From JABDII01 sp963815325 (GTDB lineage: Bacteria; Gemmatimonadota; Gemmatimonadetes; Gemmatimonadales; GWC2-71-9), in contig CAWFGG010000002.1 in assembly GCA_963815325.1 (NCBI GenBank), forward strand, positions 62,001 through 126,000: a stretch of DNA of 64,000 nucleotides. Direction: 5' to 3'. Below are positions 18,565 through 26,815 of this stretch, in pieces. The notes under the pieces were generated by a model. That model saw only the letters and a program-made list of their open reading frames with translations, did no database searches and was not told where the DNA came from. Positions within the stretch are counted from its first letter, which is position 1, and each line of letters begins with the position of its first letter. The position numbers were made by a program, and so were the translations under genes.

Positions 18565-19796
18565 TCGGACTCCAGGGCCTCGGTGGGGGCGGGGCGCCGC
18601 TGCGGCGAGCTCCCTTCAATGACATTGCCGCGATCCAGCAGCATGAATACCACGTAGCACAGCACCAGATTCAACCCAAACAGCCAGAACCCCATCGCCC
18701 GAGGATCAGTCACCCCCCACACCCGCCCGATCAAGTGCATGGCAATTGCGATCACCACGAAATAGACCGTGGCAACCTCGATCAGGAATTTCCAGCCCAG
18801 CGCCATCAGTTGGTCATAGCGGAAGCGAGGCAGCGTCCAGCGGATCCACATGAAGATGAAGATGAACACCATCACTTTCGCCACGAAGAACCCGCCGGTG
18901 GCCAGCGTTTGCGCCACCCCGCCCTGTTGATCCCACGTGGTGAACGGAATATCCCAGCCGCCCAGGAACAGCGTCGCCGTCATGGCCGACACGGTGATCA
19001 TGTTGGCGTATTCGGCGATGAAGAACATGGCGAACTTCATCGCACTGTACTCGGTGTGGTATCCGGCGATCAGCTCCGACTCGGCCTCCGGCATGTCGAA
19101 CGGCAGCCGGTTCGTTTCCGCGAGGCCCGAAATCAGGAAGACGAAGAACGACAAGAACAGCGGCAGGACGTACCAGAGCCCGGCCTGCTGCTCAGCGATG
19201 ACCGACGAGAACGACACATTGCCCGCCAGGAGCAGGATGGGCAGCACGCTCAGTCCGAGGGCCACCTCGTAGGACACCATCTGCGCGCTGGCGCGGAGGC
19301 CTCCCAGAAGACTGTACTTGCTGTTCGACGACCAGCCCGCAATGGCGATGCCGTAGACGCCCATCGAACTCACCGCCAGCACAAACAAGAATCCGACCGG
19401 CAAGTCGGCGACGACCATCGGCGTCGCGCCCGAGTGCACCATGCGGCCGACGATCGGCAGCGTGAAGTCGAACTCGAGCGGCAGCGGAGCGGCGAACGGA
19501 ATGACCGCGGACAGGAGCATGGCCGGGATGAAGGACATCGCCGGCGCCAGCACAAACAGCACCGGGTTGGCCACCTTCGGCAGGGTCTCTTCTTTGATGA
19601 AGTTCTTGATCCCGTCGGCCACCGGCTGAAGCAGGCCGCCAGGGCCCACCCGGTTCGGTCCCAACCGGTTCTGGATCCAGGCCGACACTTTGCGCTCCAT
19701 GAGCGTCAAGAGCGCCACCCACACGAGGACCACGACGAAGACCACCACCATCTTGACGCTGGCGACGAGCAGGAACCCCTTGAGCTCGGGGGTCAC
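18555..19796 (-). CDS. nuoH: NADH-quinone oxidoreductase subunit H
   Basis: Membrane subunit at the quinone site, 413 residues. Key family segments are LMERKVSAWIQNRLGPNRVG, ADGIKNFIKEE, the acidic ETNRLPFDMPEAESELIAG loop and WIRWTLPRFRYDQLM. The start is a GTG at 19796 overlapping the nuoG stop as GTGA. Because nuoG carries a one-base shift, nuoH appears fused in frame to the first part of nuoG; that fusion is not real. Confidence 0.95.
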   Translation of the reverse strand: MTPELKGFLLVASVKMVVVFVVVLVWVALLTLMERKVSAWIQNRLGPNRVGPGGLLQPVADGIKNFIKEETLPKVANPVLFVLAPAMSFIPAMLLSAVIPFAAPLPLEFDFTLPIVGRMVHSGATPMVVADLPVGFLFVLAVSSMGVYGIAIAGWSSNSKYSLLGGLRASAQMVSYEVALGLSVLPILLLAGNVSFSSVIAEQQAGLWYVLPLFLSFFVFLISGLAETNRLPFDMPEAESELIAGYHTEYSAMKFAMFFIAEYANMITVSAMTATLFLGGWDIPFTTWDQQGGVAQTLATGGFFVAKVMVFIFIFMWIRWTLPRFRYDQLMALGWKFLIEVATVYFVVIAIAMHLIGRVWGVTDPRAMGFWLFGLNLVLCYVVFMLLDRGNVIEGSSPQRRPAPTEALESEWR

Positions 19797-21374
19797 CGCT
19801 CGACTCCCACCGCCGCATGCCGACCGATGATCCGGCCAACGAAGCCGATGTCGGCGTAGGTAAGACCGGCGAGGCTCGGCACGTGGTCGCCCAACGCCGC
19901 AAAGGCCTCGGCGGCCGAGCCCGGGGCCGTGGCTAGGCCATCGGCTCGGGCTTGCTGCTTCGACCGCCGCCCACCAGGCGGGACGCGCCATGCCCGGTGC
20001 CGCTTTCGCTTGCAGGTAGCGTTGCAGCCGGTGGTCGCGGTTGAGATATGTGCCAGACTCCTCGGCCATGGTCGTGATGGGCAACACCAGATCGGCCTGG
20101 TCGAGGTCGTCCGATTCCAGCGTGCTCAGTACCACCAGCAGGCCCGCCCGGCGGGCGGTGGCCAACTCGGCCTCGGTCAGGAGCTCATCCACCACGACCA
20201 CCACGGCCGCGGCCGCCGCCGCACGGACGGCGTCGTCCCATTTGGCCGTATAGCCCATGAGGTGGGCACCGGCCAGGTTGGGAGCCCGCTCCGCCCTCAG
20301 GGCCAGCCCCGGAATTCCTTCGAGCGGCGCTTCATCACCGAGCGGCACTCTCACGGCGGCGGTCACGTCAAAGCGGTCGAGCATGCGGCGGAGGTGTCCC
20401 AAGGACTCGGTCGAGGCCCGCGCGCTGGCCAGGAGCACGGCGGAGCCGCGCGCGCCCACGAGGGACTCGGCCAGCCGCGCGAGGGCCGTGTCCCAATCCA
20501 CGGCCTGATGGCGGGCGCCGTCTTTCACCCGAGGGGCCTCAACCCGGTCGCCGCGATTCATCCACCGGTAGTTCATGCGGCCTTCATCGCAGATGAAGTG
20601 CCGGTTTACCTCCATGTTTGGCCTGGGTCGCAGGCGCACCACGTTGTGCTCCCGCGTCTCGATCGTCACGTTGCAGCCCTGGGTACAGCCCGGACAGATG
20701 CTGGCCGTCTTGTCCAGTTCCCAGGCACGCGCTTTGTGGAGAAAATCCTTCGAGACGAGCGAGCCCACCGGGCACAGGTCGACGACGTTGCCGGACCACG
20801 GGTGGTCCAGCGTCGTCTCCGGAAAGATGCCGATCGTCGCGCGATCGCCGCGCTCCGAGACGTTGAGCACCGGGGTCTTCGCCACGTCATCCATGAAGCG
20901 CACGCACCGGGTGCAGAGAATGCACCGATTGGGTACGTACAGGATGTCCGGACCGAAGTCCTCCACCGGATTGAATCGCTTGGGGTAGTCGTCGTACCGG
21001 GAGCCGGCCCGGCCTTCCTGGAACACGTAGTTCTGCAATTCACATTCGCCGGCCTGATCGCAGATCGGGCAATCGAGCGGATGGTTGATCAGCAGGAACT
21101 CGAGCACGCCCTCGCGGGCCTGTTCGGCCGCTTCGCTATGGACATGGACCACTTGGCCGTCCGCCACGGTGGTCACGCAGGCCGGGAGGAGTTTCGGGGC
21201 CTTCTCCACCTCGACCAAGCACATCCGGCACACCGCCGGTGCCGGCAGCGACGGATGGTAGCAGTAATGGGGCACCAGAATGCCTGCCCGTTTCGCGGCT
21301 TCGATGAGCGGAGTGCCTTTCGGCACCTGCACCGCGATGCCGTCGATGGTTACCGTAACCAGGTCGTCGGGCAT
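19793..21374 (-). CDS. nuoG: NADH-quinone oxidoreductase subunit G, short form (frameshift)
   Basis: Iron-sulfur subunit of the peripheral arm. It has the [2Fe-2S] region (CYHPSLPAPAVCRMC), a HxxxCxxCxxxxxC-type site (HPLDCPICDQAGEC), the ferredoxin-like CILCTRC with VDLCPVGSL, and CPGCTQGC of cluster N7. The frame breaks at about 19940-19960: after RPAWWAAVEA the coding sense continues one base over as DGLATAPGSAAEAF to VGRIIGRHAAVGVER and a stop at 19793. The repaired length is about 526 residues, a short NuoG with a reduced molybdopterin-like domain. The exact indel position is not certain. Confidence 0.9.
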
Positions 21375-21379
21375 CGGCG

Positions 21380-22687
21380 TTACGCTGGGCTGAGTGCCGG
21401 CTGGCGGCGCTTGGAGATATAGGCCTCGAATTCCTCGGGAAACTTCTGGATGCCGCTCACGATCGGCGCGGCACAGGAATCACTCAACACGCAGATGGTC
21501 TTGCCGGTCATGTTCTCGGACAAGTCCATGAGCAGTTGCAGATCCTTTTGCTCACCCTGCCCCCGGAGAATGCGCTCCAGGATCTTGGTGGTCCACGCCG
21601 TCCCCTCCCGGCATTGGGTACACTGGGCACACGACTCATGGGCGTAGAACCGGGCCAGGCGCCAGATCTGATAGACCATGTCGGCGCTGTCGTCCATCAC
21701 GATCATGCCGCCCGAACCGAGCATGGACCCCTTCGCCATGACACCTTCGTAGTCGCAGACGCAGTCTTCCATTTCCGCGACGGTCATGATCGGAACCGAT
21801 GAGCCGCCGGGAATCACCGCCTTCAGGGTCCGCCCCGGCCGGGCCCCGCCCGCCATGTCGACGACGAGGTCCCGCATGGGGGTGCCCATCGTCACTTCGT
21901 AGTTCCCAGGCCGCTGGATCTGGCCGCACACCGAAAACAGCTTGGTGCCGGTGCTCTTGTCGCTGCCGAGACAGAGACCCTTGTACCACGCCGCGCCGCG
22001 AGTGACGATGTGCGGCACCGCGGCCAACGTTTCGACGTTGTTCACCGTGGTCGGCATGCCGAAGACACCGGCTTGCGCCGGAAAGGGCGGCTTGATCCTG
22101 GGGTTGCCGCGTTTGCCTTCGATGGAGTTCATCAGGGCCGTTTCCTCGCCACAAATGTAGGCGCCGGCCCCGCGATGAATGATCATGTCGATGGTGGTCC
22201 CGCTGCCCATCACGTTCGCGCCGAGCACGCCGTTGGCGTAGGCCTCTTCGATGGCCGTGGTCATGATACGGAGGGGCTCGGTGAATTCGCCACGGATGTA
22301 GACGTAGCAGCGCTCCGCACCGATGGCGTATGCGGCAATGGCGCACCCCTCGATGAGCGCGTGCGGCGTCCACCGCATGATCTCCCGATCCTTGAACGTG
22401 CCCGGCTCCGACTCGTCGGCATTGCACACCAGGTAATGCGGCTTCCCCGAATTCTTGGGCATGAACGACCACTTGAGCCCGCACGGGAAGCCTGCTCCAC
22501 CGCGACCCCTGAGGCCCGACGCCTTGACCTCCTCGGTGACGTCGTTGGGCGTCATGGCGAGCGCCTTGCGCAGGGCCTGATAGCCACCCCGCTCCACCCA
22601 GCCGGCGTACGGGCGGGCAGCGGCGTCTCCGAAGTGGGTGGAGAGCACCGGCGTCTCTTTGGGATGGATCGGATGCGGGTAACCCAT
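21380..22687 (-). CDS. nuoF: NADH-quinone oxidoreductase subunit F
   Basis: NADH- and FMN-binding subunit with cluster N3, 435 residues. The NADH-binding loop GLRGRGGAGFPCGLKW, the acidic NADESEPGTFKDRE and the cluster motif ESCAQCTQCREGT are all clear. The start ATG at 22687 shares one base with the nuoE stop (TAATG). It ends 5 bases before nuoG. Confidence 0.96.
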   Translation of the reverse strand: MGYPHPIHPKETPVLSTHFGDAAARPYAGWVERGGYQALRKALAMTPNDVTEEVKASGLRGRGGAGFPCGLKWSFMPKNSGKPHYLVCNADESEPGTFKDREIMRWTPHALIEGCAIAAYAIGAERCYVYIRGEFTEPLRIMTTAIEEAYANGVLGANVMGSGTTIDMIIHRGAGAYICGEETALMNSIEGKRGNPRIKPPFPAQAGVFGMPTTVNNVETLAAVPHIVTRGAAWYKGLCLGSDKSTGTKLFSVCGQIQRPGNYEVTMGTPMRDLVVDMAGGARPGRTLKAVIPGGSSVPIMTVAEMEDCVCDYEGVMAKGSMLGSGGMIVMDDSADMVYQIWRLARFYAHESCAQCTQCREGTAWTTKILERILRGQGEQKDLQLLMDLSENMTGKTICVLSDSCAAPIVSGIQKFPEEFEAYISKRRQPALSPA

Positions 22688-23211
22688 TACTCGTACCCCT
22701 CCAAGAGGGCCGGCACCCGATCGGCCGTAACGCTCTCGATGAAGTCGTCGTCGATCAGAATGGGTGTGGCAAAGCCACAGGCGCCGAGGCACTCGACCTC
22801 GATAACCGTGAACCGCCCATCGGGGCTCGTCCTTCCCAATTCTTCGCAGCCGGTCGCTTCCAGAATCGCATCGCGCACGTCTTCCGCCCCGCAGAGACCG
22901 CACGGCGATGTGGTGCAGACCTGGATGAAATGCCGCCCCACGGGGTGGAGATGATACATGGTATAGAAGGTCACGACGCCCTTGACGAACGCGGGCGTGA
23001 GGCCGAGTACGTCCGCGACCTCGGCCATAGCGGGCTCCGACACCCAGCCGCGGGCTTCTTGCACCATCCAGAGCGCGGGCAGGAGGCAGGCCTGTTTGGT
23101 TGGGTACTGCGCAAACAACGCCTCGAGTTTGCTCAACGCCGGCCCGACGAACACCGGTTCATACGGGGCCGTCTCGTGGCCGTGGGGCGCGGCGCCCGGA
23201 GTGGCACTCAT
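22687..23211 (-). CDS. nuoE: NADH-quinone oxidoreductase subunit E
   Basis: Thioredoxin-fold subunit carrying the [2Fe-2S] cluster N1a. The 174-residue protein has the four cysteine ligands in CTTSPC and CLGAC, and the helical N-terminal domain (ALWMVQEARGWVSEPAM). The ATG at 23211 overlaps the nuoD stop as ATGA. The first ~20 residues are poorly conserved, so a slightly later start cannot be excluded. Confidence 0.95.
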   Translation of the reverse strand: MSATPGAAPHGHETAPYEPVFVGPALSKLEALFAQYPTKQACLLPALWMVQEARGWVSEPAMAEVADVLGLTPAFVKGVVTFYTMYHLHPVGRHFIQVCTTSPCGLCGAEDVRDAILEATGCEELGRTSPDGRFTVIEVECLGACGFATPILIDDDFIESVTADRVPALLEGYE

Positions 23212-24482
23212 CGGTCGATCTCCCCCATCACGATGTCGACGCTCGCGTTGATGGCGATCACGTCGGCCAGGAGCGCGCCCTCGCAGAGCTTGGGCAGGGC
23301 CGCCAGGTTGATGAACGCCGGAGGCCGGATACGCCAACGCACCGGCTTTGCGGTGCCGTCGGACACGAAGTAGTAGCCCAGCTCGCCCTTGGGGTTCTCG
23401 GCGCCGAAGTACACCTCGCCGGCCGGCGGCTTGATGCCTTCCATGACCTGCTTGAAGTGGAAGATCATGGCTTCCATGTCGCTCATGGCGCGCGATTTGG
23501 GCGGCAGGATGACGCGGGGATCGTCGACGTTGATCGGGCCGGGCTCGAGCCGGTCCAACGCCTGCTGGAGAATGCGGTTCGATTGATACATCTCTTCCAG
23601 CCGCACCATGTAGCGATCGTAGATGTCGCCGTGTTCTCCGACCGGGACCTCGAAATCGTAGGTCTCGTAGTCCAGGTAGGGGCGGTCCTTCCGGACATCG
23701 TAATCGACGCCGCTCGCGCGGAGCATCGGACCCGACAAGGAGTAGTTGATGGCGTCCTCGGCCGACATGGCGCCGACCCCCTGGGTCCGGCCACACCAGA
23801 TCGCGTTCCGACTGAACATGGTATCGACTTCGTCGAGCACCTTCGGAAACGTCTGAGTGAATTCGCGGAGCGCCAGGTCCCATCCTTCCGGAATGTCGGC
23901 CATCATTCCGCCGACGCGGGTGAGGCTGGTGGTGAGCCGTGCCCCGGTCCACGCTTCTTGCAGGTTGTAGATGCGCTCCCGCTCCTGGAACGACCACAGG
24001 AACGGCGTGAACGCTCCGAGATCGATGCCGGTGGTGCCCAGCCACACGATGTGCGAGATGATGCGACTCATCTCGCAGGCAATCACCCGCAGCACCTTGC
24101 AGCGTTCGGTGATCTCGATGCCCATCAGCTTCTCGACCGCCAGCGCCAGCGCCACGTTGTTGGCCATGGGCGCCAGGTAGTCGGTCCGGTCGGTCAGCGG
24201 AATGATCTGATTGTACTGCCGGTATTCGCCCAGTTTTTCGAACCCCGAGTGCAAATACCCGATGTGCGGGATCACCCGGCGCACGACCTCGCCGTCGAGC
24301 TCCACGACCAACCGAAGGACCCCGTGCGTCGCCGGGTGCTGCGGCCCGATGTTGAGCAGCATGTGCTCGTCCGGCGTCTGGCCCGGCTCGCCCCCCGTGA
24401 CGCCAAGCGGCAACGACACCGGACGGCCCTGGACGTCGAGACCCGGCGTCGACAGCGCCATCTCGACGGTGCGCCGGGTCAT
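23208..24482 (-). CDS. nuoD: NADH-quinone oxidoreductase subunit D
   Basis: 49-kDa-type subunit that forms the quinone-reduction site with NuoB. The 424-residue protein contains GPQHPATHGVLRL with the quinone-contacting histidine, YLHSGFEKLGEYR, and the C-terminal region ending in DIVMGEIDR. It is preceded by nuoC with a 4-base overlap and followed by nuoE with a 4-base overlap. NuoC and NuoD are separate proteins here, not fused as in E. coli. Confidence 0.96.
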   Translation of the reverse strand: MTRRTVEMALSTPGLDVQGRPVSLPLGVTGGEPGQTPDEHMLLNIGPQHPATHGVLRLVVELDGEVVRRVIPHIGYLHSGFEKLGEYRQYNQIIPLTDRTDYLAPMANNVALALAVEKLMGIEITERCKVLRVIACEMSRIISHIVWLGTTGIDLGAFTPFLWSFQERERIYNLQEAWTGARLTTSLTRVGGMMADIPEGWDLALREFTQTFPKVLDEVDTMFSRNAIWCGRTQGVGAMSAEDAINYSLSGPMLRASGVDYDVRKDRPYLDYETYDFEVPVGEHGDIYDRYMVRLEEMYQSNRILQQALDRLEPGPINVDDPRVILPPKSRAMSDMEAMIFHFKQVMEGIKPPAGEVYFGAENPKGELGYYFVSDGTAKPVRWRIRPPAFINLAALPKLCEGALLADVIAINASVDIVMGEIDR

Positions 24483-25096
24483 GGCACCAGCCCCCGCTCA
24501 CCGCGGCGCAACCGTTCCTTCATATCGGCCGGCAGGTCGTGCATCGCCTGCGCCAGCGACAGTTCCTCCAGCGAGTACTGCGCCTCCGGATTGGCGGCCA
24601 GCGCCTGCCGCACCTGTTCCGCCCGGCTGTAGTGGCCCCGCAGCGGGAAGTCTTTACGCAACGGATACCCTTCCCCGTACGTCTCCCACATGAGAATCCG
24701 ACGCAGATCGGGATGGCCGACAAAGGTCACGCCGAACATGTCGTACACCTCGCGCTCCAGCCAGTCCGCCCCCTTCCAGAGGTCGAACACCGAGTCCACG
24801 TCCAATGGTGCGGACCCATCGAGTGCAACCTTGATGCGCAGATCGGCCTTGCGGCCCAGCGATCGGAGTTGATACACCACTTCGAGCGGACGCTCCGGGT
24901 CTCGATAGTCCACCGCCGTGATGTCGGTCAGGTAGTCGAATTCTTGCCCGGGTGTGTTCTTGAGCCAGGCCAGGATGTCGTGGACTCGTTCGCGCGTGAC
25001 GTACACGATCGAGTCCCCGCACGAGACGACAGTACGGAGAATTGCCGAGCCGAACTCGGCGGTCAGGGCGCCGACGGAAGGCGAGCCGCCGGTCAT
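24479..25096 (-). CDS. nuoC: NADH-quinone oxidoreductase subunit C
   Basis: 30-kDa-type peripheral-arm subunit, 205 residues. The signature block WLEREVYDMFGVTFVGHPDLRR followed by GYPLRKDFPLRG is complete. A C-terminal tail of about 45 charged residues follows the conserved core. It overlaps nuoB and nuoD by 4 bases each. Confidence 0.95.
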   Translation of the reverse strand: MTGGSPSVGALTAEFGSAILRTVVSCGDSIVYVTRERVHDILAWLKNTPGQEFDYLTDITAVDYRDPERPLEVVYQLRSLGRKADLRIKVALDGSAPLDVDSVFDLWKGADWLEREVYDMFGVTFVGHPDLRRILMWETYGEGYPLRKDFPLRGHYSRAEQVRQALAANPEAQYSLEELSLAQAMHDLPADMKERLRRGERGLVP

Positions 25097-25704
25097 CCGG
25101 AGCGCGTTTGATGGATGGAGTTGCCGAACGGCTCCGAGAGCTCATCCACCCGTTCCGGCGGCAGGAACATGCCGGCGGCGTCCAGCAAATGCTCCTGGCG
25201 AAGATCCGGATCGGTGAAGGACTCACCCTTGATCTTCTTCTGGAGCAGCATGATGCCGTAAACCAGTCCTTCCGGACGCGGCGGGCAGCCGGGCACGTAG
25301 ACGTCGACCGGGATGATCGTGTCGATACCCTGCACCATGGCGTAGTTGTCGAAGATGCCGCCCGTCGACGCGCACGCTCCCATGGAGATGGACCATTTCG
25401 GTTGCGGCATCTGGTCCCAAATCCGCCGGATAACGGGTGCCAGCTTGAAGGGCAGCCGGCCCGCACAGATCAACACGTCCGCCTGGCGGGGCGAGTAGCT
25501 CATGCGCTCCATGCCAAACCGGGCCAAATCGAACCGGCTGGCGGCAGTGGCCATGAACTCGATGGCGCAGCACGCCGTGCCGAACGGCATGGGCCAGAGC
25601 GAGTTCGACCGGGCCCAGTTGGACAGGAAATCGAGCCGGGTGGTGACCCAGTTCGGCGAAACCGCGCTCAGTTCCACGCCACCAGCCGGCGGTGTTACGA
25701 CCAT
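25093..25704 (-). CDS. nuoB: NADH-quinone oxidoreductase subunit B
   Basis: Carries cluster N2, the last iron-sulfur centre before quinone. The 203-residue protein has the adjacent cysteines in GTACCAIEF, then GACASTGG and VPGCPPRPEG, the full set of ligands. The ATG at 25704 overlaps the end of nuoA by 10 bases. Because of the nuoA frameshift, nuoB appears fused in frame to the first residues of NuoA; that is an artefact. Confidence 0.96.
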   Translation of the reverse strand: MVVTPPAGGVELSAVSPNWVTTRLDFLSNWARSNSLWPMPFGTACCAIEFMATAASRFDLARFGMERMSYSPRQADVLICAGRLPFKLAPVIRRIWDQMPQPKWSISMGACASTGGIFDNYAMVQGIDTIIPVDVYVPGCPPRPEGLVYGIMLLQKKIKGESFTDPDLRQEHLLDAAGMFLPPERVDELSEPFGNSIHQTRSG

Positions 25705-26061
25705 TCGAGCGCCCCCCGCTTCCACGCGTAGATGAAACCCGCCGTCAACACCCCGAGGAAGATCAGCATCGCCACGAGCAGGAGCCCCGACTGGGCAGGC
25801 AGCTGGTTGAACGCTACCGCCCACGGGAACAGGAAGACGACCTCGATGTCGAAAATGATGAACAACATGGCCACGAGATAGAACTTGACGGAGAAGCGCT
25901 CGCGCGCGTCCCCGAGGACCGGCATGCCGGACTCGTACGGCTGCAGTTTGACACGCGGTGGGTCGCGAACTCGACAGCCAGTGCGACAGGCCGAGCATGA
26001 TGGCCGCGTTGACCACCACGAACGCGACGACCATCAGGAGCGGAATGTAGGCTTGGAGCAT
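25695..26061 (-). CDS. nuoA: NADH-quinone oxidoreductase subunit A (one-base frameshift)
   Basis: Small three-helix membrane subunit and first gene of the operon. The first helix (MLQAYIPLLMVVAFVVV) and the remainder (VKLQPYESGMP, then FSVKFYLVAMLFIIFDIEVV) are in different frames. The join is near 25959, where deleting one base of the coding strand restores SSRPPRVKLQPYESGMP. The repaired length is about 121 residues, normal for NuoA. The start ATG at 26061 is downstream of a readable promoter and of a palindrome. Confidence 0.92.
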
Positions 26062-26074
26062 GCTGGTCCGGAGT

Positions 26075-26092
26075 TAGTGAAAAAATTCACTA
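26075..26092. promoter_or_regulatory. Palindrome in the nuo leader, operator-like
   Basis: An 18-base perfect inverted repeat, TAGTGAA-AAAA-TTCACTA, with 7-base arms. It lies between the candidate nuoA promoter and the nuoA start, at about +2 to +20 of the predicted transcript. This is where a repressor operator would sit; the AT-rich centre makes it stand out in GC-rich DNA. No regulator gene is adjacent, so the binding protein is unknown. Confidence 0.45.
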
Positions 26093-26100
26093 GAGCGCGC

Positions 26101-26129
26101 AATTTACACCCTGACGCGGGGGACTTCAA
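26101..26129 (-). promoter_or_regulatory. Candidate sigma-70-type promoter of the nuo operon
   Basis: On the minus strand TTGAAG (26124-26129) is followed by a 17-base spacer and TAAATT (26101-26106). Each hexamer matches the consensus at four of six positions and the spacing is ideal. It is the only good match in the 191-base gap between the divergent nuoA and dcd genes and would drive nuoA-nuoN. Confidence 0.45.
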
Positions 26130-26253
26130 GCACAACCCTCAGGGAGAAAACCAGTTGCGGCGGAGGCGCCTCGAGCCCGCCCAGGCACTATATTCCAGCC
26201 GCCCGCCAACCGGGCCCCGTCCGCGAGGACTCTACCAGGCACGCCGAGGAGCC

Positions 26254-26815
26254 ATGTCCATCAAATCCGACCGCTGGATCCGCCGAATGGCCCGCGAGCA
26301 CGGCATGATCGAGCCGTTTGTCGAGGGCCAGGTCCGGGAGAACGCCATATCCTACGGGCTCTCGTCCTATGGCTACGACATGCGCGTGGCGCCCGAGTTC
26401 AAGATCTTCACCAACGTGCTCTCGGCGGTGGTCGACCCGAAGAACTTCGACGAACGGAGCTTCGTCGAGTTCGGCGGCGACGTGTGCATCGTCCCGCCCA
26501 ACAGCTTTGCCCTCGCTCGGAGCATCGAGTACTTCCGCATCCCGCGCAACGTGCTCACGATCTGCCTCGGAAAGTCCACCTACGCGCGGTGCGGGATCAT
26601 CACCAATGTGACGCCCTTCGAGCCGGAATGGGAAGGCCACGTTACGCTCGAGATCTCGAACACGACGCCGCTCCCCGCCAAGAGTCTACGCCAACGAAGG
26701 CATCTGTCAGGTGCTGTTCTTCGAAGCCGATGAGGACGACGTGTGTGAAGTGAGCTACGCGGACAAGAAGGGCAAGTACCAGCGCCAACGAGGTGTGACC
26801 CTGCCGAGGCTCTAG
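26254..26815 (+). CDS. dcd: dCTP deaminase (one-base frameshift)
   Basis: Converts dCTP to dUTP for thymidylate synthesis. The protein begins MSIKSDRWIRRMA and carries SSYGYDMRVAPEF, GKSTYARCG and the catalytic glutamate in WEGHVTLEISNTTPLPAK. After PLPAK the frame breaks: at about 26683 the sequence reads AAGA-G-TCTAC, and removing the G gives AKIYANEGICQVLFFEADE, the expected continuation, to a stop at 26813-26815. The repaired length is 186 residues, normal. It is the only plus-strand gene between 1 and 57 kb and converges on the M28 peptidase with a 4-base overlap. Confidence 0.92.

Noticed and set aside
18555..21374. A 939-codon open frame that would fuse NuoG to NuoH
   Set aside because: The nuoG C-terminus reads sensibly one base over (AEAFAALGDHVPSLAG to VGVER and a stop overlapping the nuoH GTG), so the fusion is produced by the indel near 19950.
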